From an uncultured Eubacteriales bacterium (GTDB lineage: Bacteria; Bacillota; Clostridia; Oscillospirales; Oscillospiraceae), in contig CAJLCS010000060.1 in the NCBI GenBank assembly GCA_905205195.1, positions 1-10,640 of the forward strand: 10,640 nt of DNA, in the 5' to 3' direction. A model generated the notes under the pieces. It ran no database searches, was not told where the DNA came from, and worked only from the letters and a program-made list of their open reading frames with translations. Position numbers and translations under genes: made by a program. This document shows positions 5,240-10,640 of the stretch, piece after piece (position 1 is the first letter of the stretch; each line of letters starts with the position of its first letter).

Positions 5240-6293
5240 ATCTTTCCGGACGGGAGGGCAGGGCGGCCAGCGCCGTCAGGCCGAGGGCGAGGAGAAGCCC
5301 CAGCAGCGTCCCCGGAAGGGTGGCAGCCCGGAGCAGGGCGGCGGCAGCGGCGGAAGCCAGAAAGGCCGCCAGATAGAAAAAGGCCAGCCGCAGCGGGTAA
5401 ATCGCCCGGATTTGCGCCATGGTCAGGCCGGACAGCAGCAGCATTTCACGGGGTGCTTCGTTTTGCGGCAGCTCCCGCCGACGCCGTTCCCGCAGCAGAA
5501 GCACGCTGCAAAGAAGCAGGCAAAGGCTGACGATTCCGCTCTGGCGGCATTGGCCCACGGCATACTGCCAGGCCGGTCCCAGCGTGGGATCCAACTCCGG
5601 CGTCACGGACAGTTTTTTCAGCGCCGCCGCCACGGATTCCACCTTGTTTTTGCCCGAAAGGGCAATCCGCAGCGTCAGGCGGTCGCCCTGCCCGTAAAAC
5701 CGGGCCGCCGTATCGTAGCTCATGTAGCCCACAGAGGTTCGGCTCCCGTCGTCGAAAATGCCGCAGATCTGCGCCGTGCGGGTATCCTCCCCGACCTGAA
5801 GCGTCACCGTATCCCCGGCGGAAATCCGTTTGGTGCCCCGGTCTTTTTCAAAACCGGAGGCTGCCGCCTGATTCAGCAGCAGCTGGGGCATATTGGCGCC
5901 GTCCGTAAAACGGGTGCCTTCCGTCAGCGTCAGGTCCGGGAAGGCGGCATACACCGCCGAAAGGGAGCAGCGCCGGGTGTAGCCGTCCAGCTCCAGCGTT
6001 CCCTCCAGCTGCAGCAGCGGGGTTACGGCGGTGACGCCGTCGATGCGGCGGATTTCCCCCAGATCCGCCGTGCGGCCTGCGGTGGCCGTCAGCACATAGG
6101 GGGTATGCCGCTCCAGCAGGACGGCCCGCATCTGGGACACCGTGAAAAACAGAGCCGTCAGGCCGAGCAGCGCCAGCAGCGCTGCCGCCGCGCCGCCCCG
6201 GCGGGCGGTGCGCCAGGCAATGCTACAGACCTGCCTGACTGCGCTTCTTCGCGCTGCGCCGGACGACCAGGACAACGATTCCTGCCGCAACAA
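5238..6293 (-). CDS. FtsX/MacB-like ABC transporter permease
   Basis: The product (351 residues from the TTG at 6293) has the FtsX-family layout: one membrane helix near residues 34-54, a large outside domain at about 60-245, and three C-terminal helices (roughly 252-267, 299-322 and 330-345). The outside domain resembles the MacB core, with the typical stretches IRRIDGVTAVTPLLQLEG, ISAGDTVTLQVG and GYMSYDTAARFYG. Such permeases (LolE, MacB, YknZ) transmit force from a cytoplasmic ATPase to the outside rather than conduct a substrate through a pore. The gene overlaps the end of the CARDB-like gene by about 70 bases. The start is uncertain: GGGAGG (6299-6304) is 5 bases before a TTG at 6293, while a GTG at 6299 is overlapped by that site. 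It is the last gene of the operon. Its cognate ATPase should be the degenerate one two genes upstream, or the active one. Confidence 0.82.
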   Translation of the reverse strand: MLRQESLSWSSGAARRSAVRQVCSIAWRTARRGGAAAALLALLGLTALFFTVSQMRAVLLERHTPYVLTATAGRTADLGEIRRIDGVTAVTPLLQLEGTLELDGYTRRCSLSAVYAAFPDLTLTEGTRFTDGANMPQLLLNQAAASGFEKDRGTKRISAGDTVTLQVGEDTRTAQICGIFDDGSRTSVGYMSYDTAARFYGQGDRLTLRIALSGKNKVESVAAALKKLSVTPELDPTLGPAWQYAVGQCRQSGIVSLCLLLCSVLLLRERRRRELPQNEAPREMLLLSGLTMAQIRAIYPLRLAFFYLAAFLASAAAAALLRAATLPGTLLGLLLALGLTALAALPSRPER

Positions 6294-7650
6294 GTCCACC
6301 TCCCAAAATGAGGACCGTAATCCACCAGATATTCCGGTTCTGCCGGGTCTGTTCCGCCGGATCCGCCTCCGGAATCTGGGTCACGGCCCGGGCCACGGAA
6401 GTTTCCAGCGTCAATTCCTGACGGTATTCCTGCCCGTCGGCATCCTCGTACAGAAGCGTCAGGGTCCCGGCGGTATCGCCGTAGGACTCCCCGGCGGTGC
6501 TTCCGGCGTTGGCGTTCAGGGCAATGATAAAGACGTCGATTTTCGTCATAGAGGAAGAGCCGGCGGTCATGGTGCCGATGTAGCCGGTGCCGGCGGGGGC
6601 AAAGCCCGGACCGGACAGAGTGCAGCGCACATTATAAACCGCATCCCGGCCCATGTTCATCACCTGCAGCGACAGCGGGACGGTTTCTCCCACCGTCACC
6701 TGCTCCGGGAAGCTGGGCGTCACCAGCTCCAGATTGGCAGGCTGGCGGATTTCCGCCACCACGCTGCCGGAGGAGGAGAGATTCAGCGTTTCGCTGCTGT
6801 CGTAGCGGAAGGTCAGATTCACGGGGTATTTCCCCGCCGGAATGGACGGATCCGCCTGAAAATGCAGCGTCAGCACCGTTTCGCCGCCGGCATCCAGATC
6901 CTCGGCCTGAAAGACGTTGCTGTCCTCCTGTAAATTCAGCTGCAAATTGCCGGTATCCACCTGCACCATCAGATTTCTGACGCATTTGGTGTCCAGCGAG
7001 TTGCGAAGCACCAGCGTCAGGGTAAACGGCTCCCCGGCCATGGCGGCCGCAGGCAGGCAGGTGCTGCGGGCGATGTACACCACCGGCTCCGCCGTCGGTT
7101 TTTCCGGTTCCGGCGTTTCCGGCTGGCCGGAGGCACCGTCGGAAACGGTGACGTACAGCGTAAAGTCGCCGGAAACCGGATTTCCGGCCGTATCCGCCCC
7201 GGAAACCCGGACGGTCACGGGATAAACGCCGTTGATCCGGTCCGCCGTCAGCTTCACCGCAAACCGGATCAGGTACAGGGACACGGCGTCACCGCCGCCC
7301 TGGGGCTTGACCGATTCCAGCGGGAAAATTTTTTCGTAATTGGCCGCCACAAAGGGCAGGCCGCCGCTGCCAAGCTCCAGCGACGCTTTCAGGCGACTGT
7401 CCTTCAGGGCACCGTCGCACAGAAGGGGCAGCACCAGATAGACGGTGCCGTTTTCCGTTTTGGGCAGGTAACCGTCCTCATAGGGGGTATCCATGTCCGC
7501 ATAGACGTGCTTTGTGTCCAGCTCCAGCTTGGGCGCTGTCGCCGGAGCCGCGGGCGTCGTCTCCTCCGTAGGTGCTGTCGCCAGCGCCGGAAGGGCCAGC
7601 CCCACGGCCAGCGTCAGCGCCAGCAGCACCGCGCCAAATCGTTTCCACAT
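6223..7650 (-). CDS. Secreted, C-terminally anchored CARDB/NEW3-like protein
   Basis: The 475-residue product starts with a clear signal peptide (residues 1-24, likely cleavage after ALPALA), then a Thr/Pro/Ala/Glu-rich linker to about 40. An all-beta region (about 50-170) and a second Pro/Glu-rich linker (175-188) follow, then two Ig-like modules (about 190-302 and 303-418) resembling CARDB/NEW3 or COG1361 domains, with phrases such as GEPFTLTLVLRNSLD and GETVPLSLQVMNMGRDAVYN. A single membrane helix (441-463) and a basic tail follow. The bulk therefore sits outside the cell, anchored beside the permease. The start at 7650 follows GGAGGAG with 6 bases spacing; the frame is open further upstream but would overlap the preceding gene. 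Its place between an ATPase-like gene and an FtsX-like permease suggests an outside adaptor or substrate-binding partner, analogous in position to MacA/YknX, but with a different fold. Specific ligand unknown. Confidence 0.8.
   Translation of the reverse strand: MWKRFGAVLLALTLAVGLALPALATAPTEETTPAAPATAPKLELDTKHVYADMDTPYEDGYLPKTENGTVYLVLPLLCDGALKDSRLKASLELGSGGLPFVAANYEKIFPLESVKPQGGGDAVSLYLIRFAVKLTADRINGVYPVTVRVSGADTAGNPVSGDFTLYVTVSDGASGQPETPEPEKPTAEPVVYIARSTCLPAAAMAGEPFTLTLVLRNSLDTKCVRNLMVQVDTGNLQLNLQEDSNVFQAEDLDAGGETVLTLHFQADPSIPAGKYPVNLTFRYDSSETLNLSSSGSVVAEIRQPANLELVTPSFPEQVTVGETVPLSLQVMNMGRDAVYNVRCTLSGPGFAPAGTGYIGTMTAGSSSMTKIDVFIIALNANAGSTAGESYGDTAGTLTLLYEDADGQEYRQELTLETSVARAVTQIPEADPAEQTRQNRNIWWITVLILGGGLVAAGIVVLVVRRSAKKRSQAGL
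6299..6304 (-). promoter_or_regulatory. Ribosome-binding site inside the upstream gene, sets the permease start
   Basis: GGGAGG on the minus strand lies within the codons for the membrane helix of the CARDB-like protein, 5 bases before TTG at 6293 in the permease frame. It is the only good ribosome-binding site near the beginning of the permease frame. Confidence 0.55.
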
Positions 7651-7664
7651 ATGCGCTCCTCCAA

Positions 7665-8306
7665 TCAGATCGGGACCGTGACGGTCCGGTTTTCCTGTGC
7701 CGTCCGGGGGCTGCTGCTGAAAATCAGCAGGGCGCTGTCCGACGGCCGCATTGCCTCCACGGCGTCCCACAGTCGCGCCGTTTCCCGGTCCGGCAGCGTC
7801 TCCGGCCAGTCGTGCATCAGAAGCAACTTCGGCTCCGGCAGCACGGCCCGCAGCAGCGCCGCGTAAAGCCGCCGAGCCGGATGGCAGTCCCCAGGGCGGT
7901 TATACAGCAGGTGCAGGGGCAGATCCTCGCCGGTAAAACGGCACAGACGGTCCTCGATTTCCGCCCCGGTCAGGCCGGACAGACGCAGCGGCAGGGTCAC
8001 CTGCTCCATCATCGGCACCTCCGGCAGGAAGCCGCCGCCCCGCGGCACGGCACCGAGGATGGTCCGCCGCAATGCTGCCGCCTCCCGGGGCGGCAGCGCC
8101 ATGGGGTTCACCCCCGCCAGCTGTACCTCCCCCTCCACCGGCCGCTGAAGGCCGGAAAGAATGCGAAAATGCCGGTCGCACCGACCCGGCGCGCCCCACA
8201 GCACCGCCGTATCGCCGGGATACAGCGTCAGCCGGAGCCGCCGGTCCGGCTCCCCGTCCGAACGGCGGTCCGCCCGATAGTCGGCGGTCAGAAGCGGGGC
8301 TGTCAT
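7665..8306 (-). CDS. Degenerate, probably inactive ABC ATPase-like protein
   Basis: The 213-residue product aligns by eye along its whole length with LolD/FtsE/MacB-type ABC ATPases, but the catalytic motifs are lost. The P-loop position reads GAPGRCDRH (38-46), without the lysine. The Q-loop region reads LGAVPRGGGFLPEV (84-97), with Arg for Gln. The LSGGQ signature is replaced by CHPARRLYAALLRA (141-154). Walker B reads LLLMHDWPETLP (161-172), with Trp167 in place of the catalytic Glu. The switch His is replaced by Ser in LLIFSSSP (193-200). Recognisable remnants are EMEQV-like MMEQVTLPLRLSG (99-111) and EPKLLL. It should not hydrolyse ATP. The frame is intact and starts with an ATGA overlap on the active ATPase gene, so it is maintained, not decayed. 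It probably acts as a structural partner of the FtsX-like permease, perhaps in a heterodimer with the active ATPase. Confidence 0.8.
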   Translation of the reverse strand: MTAPLLTADYRADRRSDGEPDRRLRLTLYPGDTAVLWGAPGRCDRHFRILSGLQRPVEGEVQLAGVNPMALPPREAAALRRTILGAVPRGGGFLPEVPMMEQVTLPLRLSGLTGAEIEDRLCRFTGEDLPLHLLYNRPGDCHPARRLYAALLRAVLPEPKLLLMHDWPETLPDRETARLWDAVEAMRPSDSALLIFSSSPRTAQENRTVTVPI

Positions 8307-8944
8307 CGGACCACCGTCAGGACACCGGCGTCCATTTCGCAGACCGTGTCGCAAAGCTCGTCGATATCAAACTGATTATGGCTGGCCAGAAGCACCGTTT
8401 TGCCCTCCTCCCGCAGTCCCTTGATCACATTGCGGATGTGGACCACGCCGTATTTGTCCAGACCGTTCAGCGGCTCATCCAGAATCAGCACGCCGGGGTC
8501 CTCCAGCAGCGCCTGGGCAAGGCCCAGCCGCTGACGCATGCCGAGGGAATACTTGCCCACGGGCTTTTTCAGATCCGGGTCCAACCCCACCTGCTCCAGC
8601 ACGGCACGGATGGTATGGCGGTTGGCCTTGCGGCGGAGGGAGGCCAGAATCCGCAGATTCTGGGTGCCCGACAGATGAGGTAGAAAACCCGGGGTTTCGA
8701 TGATGATGCCGATATCCTCCGGAAAATCCGTATCCCGCCCCACCTGCTTGCCGCTGACCAGAATGGTGCCGGTATCCGGCCGGAGAAAGCCGCAGATGCA
8801 CTTCATCAGGACGGTTTTGCCGGAGCCGTTGTTGCCCACGATGCCGTGAATCTGCCCCCGGCGGAAGCTGTGGCAGACATCCTTCAGCACCTGCTCCTCG
8901 CCGAAGCGCTTGCTGACATGACGCACCTCGATGACGTCATCCAT
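8303..8944 (-). CDS. ABC transporter ATP-binding protein, BcrA/lantibiotic-immunity type
   Basis: This cytoplasmic ATPase powers the two ABC-2 permeases encoded just upstream. The 213-residue product has all the motifs: Walker A GNNGSGKT (37-44), signature YSLGMRQRL (132-140), Walker B VLILDEP (152-158), D-loop NGLD (160-163) and switch His189 in LLASHN. The Q-loop region reads IGIIIETPGFLPHLSG (78-93), with Glu where most families have Gln; this form is known in bacitracin (BcrA) and lantibiotic-immunity ATPases. It is shorter than typical BcrA proteins (~300 residues) because the C-terminal extension is absent. The start at 8944 is 1 base after the permease stop; GGAGGG just before that stop serves as the ribosome-binding site. 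Its stop overlaps the start of the degenerate ATPase gene. Substrate unknown; peptide or drug export is an inference from the family. Confidence 0.92.
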   Translation of the reverse strand: MDDVIEVRHVSKRFGEEQVLKDVCHSFRRGQIHGIVGNNGSGKTVLMKCICGFLRPDTGTILVSGKQVGRDTDFPEDIGIIIETPGFLPHLSGTQNLRILASLRRKANRHTIRAVLEQVGLDPDLKKPVGKYSLGMRQRLGLAQALLEDPGVLILDEPLNGLDKYGVVHIRNVIKGLREEGKTVLLASHNQFDIDELCDTVCEMDAGVLTVVR

Positions 8945-8945
8945 G

Positions 8946-9842
8946 TTATCCCTCCGTTCCGGTAAAGCTGAAATTATAGCGCTTGGCGCTGCGAAGCGCC
9001 GCCAGATAGGCCGCGGCCATCAGAAGCGCGAAAATCAGATAGGACTGCCACAGCCGCGGCAGGCGGTCGTAGCCGAAATTGTGCATATGGAAGGTGGCCT
9101 GATTCAGCGGCGACAGCCAGCCCACCAGAACGTTGGCCTGATAGTACCCTTCCTCCGGCAGCCGCAACACCAGCGCGATGGTATCCGGGCGCATGAGAAT
9201 GCCGTAGAGGCTGAAGGCCAGCACACTGACGGCCCCCGCCGCCTGTCCCCAGCGCAGGTTGCACACCAGCATCAGCATAACCATGACGCCGGTATAGCCC
9301 AGCATCAGCAGGAAAATGCAGGCAGCGCTCTGGTAAGGCAGGCTCATTTCCAGCGTTTTCACCAGCGCCGGAATGGCAATCCGCTCCCCGGCGTTGGTAT
9401 AGCTGAGGATGACGGAGGTGGGGCTCCACAGATTGCCGGGAAAGCTCAGCTGCATGGACAGCAGCGCCGTGGACAGCAGCACAAACAGCAGATAAATGGT
9501 CGTGGCGGCCAGAATATAGAGGACCTGACCGGTGATCCACGTCCGCCGGTTGGTCCGCACCAGGTAGAAGGGGGTCCCGGCGGAAAGGAAGGGCATATCG
9601 GCAAACAGCATCACCAGCAGCGCCGAGGAAAGCAGGATGGAATTGCTGTCGCCGAAGCACCAGATGAAGGTTTCCAGCATTTGCAGGCTGGTGTGATGGC
9701 TTTCGGCAAAGCGGACGGCCTTGTCCGTCAGCAAAAAGCACAGAATAAGGGCCAGCGCAAAGGTCACGAGGATCCGGGGATTGCGCCGCCAGAGGCGGAA
9801 ATTGTACCCGGCAATCGTGAAGGCCTGTCTGAGTTGTTTCAC
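8946..9842 (-). CDS. ABC-2-type permease, second subunit
   Basis: The 298-residue product has about six membrane helices (roughly 23-40, 67-84, 104-128, 172-194, 199-217 and 265-284), with a basic N-terminus (RLWRRNPRILV), an outside loop before helix 2, and a longer outside loop between helices 5 and 6 containing WLSPLNQATFHMHNFGYD. This fits ABC-2 exporter permeases of the BcrB/lantibiotic-immunity kind. The start is taken as the GTG at 9842, which overlaps the TGA of the preceding permease gene (GTGA) and lies 11 bases after AAGGAGG. An in-frame ATG at 9944 would give 34 extra residues that lie inside the previous gene and lack membrane-protein character. The ATPase gene follows 1 base after the stop. 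With the preceding gene it probably forms a heterodimeric channel. Substrate unknown. Confidence 0.82.
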   Translation of the reverse strand: MKQLRQAFTIAGYNFRLWRRNPRILVTFALALILCFLLTDKAVRFAESHHTSLQMLETFIWCFGDSNSILLSSALLVMLFADMPFLSAGTPFYLVRTNRRTWITGQVLYILAATTIYLLFVLLSTALLSMQLSFPGNLWSPTSVILSYTNAGERIAIPALVKTLEMSLPYQSAACIFLLMLGYTGVMVMLMLVCNLRWGQAAGAVSVLAFSLYGILMRPDTIALVLRLPEEGYYQANVLVGWLSPLNQATFHMHNFGYDRLPRLWQSYLIFALLMAAAYLAALRSAKRYNFSFTGTEG

Positions 9843-10588
9843 AGCGTCCGCAGCCTCCTTTCCCCCCGGATGCAGAACAGGACGACAAACAGTGCCGTCA
9901 GTTCCAGCAGAAAGATCGCCGCACCCCAGCAGCCGTAGGGCCACAGCTCCGGCTGAAGCCAGTTTTTCGGCGACAGGACGAAGGCCTTGGGCAGGTAGCG
10001 CTCATAGAGAATGACCAGAATGTAATCCGTCACGAACGCCGCCGAATAGGCGATGTACTTACTCTCCATCACGGTGCTCATGGCCAGACCGACCATGGAC
10101 CACAGGCCGCCGGTGAGGAACAGCAGCAGGCAGAGGGCAGCGCGGAGGTCGGTTTTCTCGGGTCTGCCCATTGCCGGGACCTCCAGCGGAATCAGGACGG
10201 CGGCCGTCAGGCCCCAGGCCAGCAGCGCACCCAGCAGGATGGACAGGCCCCCGGCCAGAAACGCCGTCACCACCCGGCTGCACAGGTAGCCCCGGTAGCT
10301 GCTGCGGATGAGGAAATATCGGGCAAACCGGTTCTTCACGTCATCCACAAAGGCCCCGGAGAAGGGCAGCACCGCCAGCACCGGCAGGAAAAAGCTGACG
10401 CTGTCGGCCCGGAAGCCGTCCATCAGCAGGGAGATGTGGAAGCCCGCAAAAATCCGGCCGTTTTCCTGATAAGCCCGGATGATGGGGTTGACGAAATTCA
10501 CCAGAATCAGTGCGGCAATCAGCAGCGGCACCAGCAGCATCCATTTTCCGACCGTCTGGCGAAAGCCGGCCACGATTCCGTTTCGCAT
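9839..10588 (-). CDS. ABC-2-type permease, first subunit
   Basis: The 249-residue product has six predicted membrane helices (about 15-36, 64-82, 106-134, 149-172, 178-197 and 219-240). The long outside loop between helices 1 and 2 contains NGRIFAGFHISLLMDGFRAD, and a coupling-helix-like stretch, FVDDVKNRFARYFLIRSSYRGYL, follows helix 2; both are typical of ABC-2 exporter permeases. The start at 10588 has AAAAGGAGA (10593-10601 on the minus strand) 4-5 bases upstream. The gene ends in a 4-base overlap with the next permease, so equal amounts of both subunits are expected. I cannot assign a substrate. The nearest functional analogies are bacitracin and lantibiotic resistance exporters. Confidence 0.82.
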   Translation of the reverse strand: MRNGIVAGFRQTVGKWMLLVPLLIAALILVNFVNPIIRAYQENGRIFAGFHISLLMDGFRADSVSFFLPVLAVLPFSGAFVDDVKNRFARYFLIRSSYRGYLCSRVVTAFLAGGLSILLGALLAWGLTAAVLIPLEVPAMGRPEKTDLRAALCLLLFLTGGLWSMVGLAMSTVMESKYIAYSAAFVTDYILVILYERYLPKAFVLSPKNWLQPELWPYGCWGAAIFLLELTALFVVLFCIRGERRLRTL

Positions 10589-10608
10589 GGCATTCTCCTT
10601 TTCCGATT

Positions 10609-10640
10609 TCAGAACGACACCACGGTGCCGTCGATGGCGT
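10609..10640 (-). CDS. 3' end of an upstream gene, product unknown
   Basis: Only the last nine codons fall in the window. One frame ends AIDGTVVSF followed by TGA (10609-10611), 20 bases before the start of the first permease gene, with the ribosome-binding site of that gene in the gap. This is the spacing expected within an operon. The fragment is too short to identify. Another frame stays open through the gap, but it would run into the permease without a ribosome-binding site in the right place. Confidence 0.35.
   Translation of the reverse strand, partial: AIDGTVVSF

Noticed and set aside
5412..6311. 299-codon plus-strand open frame opposite the FtsX-like permease
   Set aside because: No domain, no ribosome-binding site, Arg/Gln/His-rich; the opposite strand has a clear FtsX topology.
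8931..9938. 335-codon plus-strand open frame opposite the second ABC-2 permease
   Set aside because: Composition (His, Gln, Arg, Gly) is typical of the reverse of a GC-rich membrane protein gene; the minus-strand frame has clean helices and coupled starts.
1..10640. CRISPR array, tRNA or rRNA genes
   Set aside because: No regularly spaced repeats, cloverleaf-like segments or rRNA-like stretches were seen on either strand.

Overview
The window looks like a chromosomal segment of a GC-rich, endospore-forming Clostridia species, most plausibly an Oscillospiraceae/Ruminococcaceae-type gut bacterium. The signs are a SpoIVB sporulation protease, strong AGGAGG ribosome-binding sites, a NifS/NifU-type Fe-S operon of clostridial style, and a high-GC coding style from about position 1490 to the end. 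The first ~1450 bases are visibly AT-richer and gene-poor, and read as an accessory insertion.

Left accessory part (1-1450, minus strand). At the extreme left edge is a palindromic stretch (1-46, perhaps to ~56) that resembles two IS150-type terminal repeats facing each other. A 173-residue two-pass membrane protein (72-593) follows. It lies 5 bases downstream of the 3' end of a start-less, glycine-rich reading frame (599-1000). I read the pair as an orphan polymorphic-toxin C-terminal domain plus its membrane immunity protein, but this rests on layout and composition, not on a recognised family. From 1001 to 1451 I see no gene I can support. A strong hairpin with a T-tract on the plus strand (1452-1487) closes the region.

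Centre (1486-5240). spoIVB is on the minus strand (1486-2439). Divergent to it on the plus strand are a free methionine-(R)-sulfoxide reductase (2602-3063) and then a three-gene Fe-S operon, nifS-nifU-iscR (3136-5189). The operon has its own near-consensus promoter, overlapping the reductase stop codon, and a palindrome just after the -10 box that is a candidate site for the Rrf2/IscR regulator encoded last. A long hairpin (5201-5239) ends this operon and also the operon arriving from the other side.

Right part (5238-10640, minus strand, transcribed right to left). One tightly packed operon continues past the window edge: tail of an unknown gene, ABC-2 permease, second ABC-2 permease, short BcrA-type ABC ATPase, a degenerate ABC ATPase lacking every catalytic motif, a secreted and membrane-anchored CARDB/NEW3-like protein, and an FtsX/MacB-like permease. 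Most junctions overlap or nearly touch. The first half resembles a lantibiotic-immunity or bacitracin-type exporter. The second half resembles a LolCDE/MacB-type mechanotransmission unit whose own ATPase has lost its active site. The pseudo-ATPase and the composite architecture are the most unusual things in the window.
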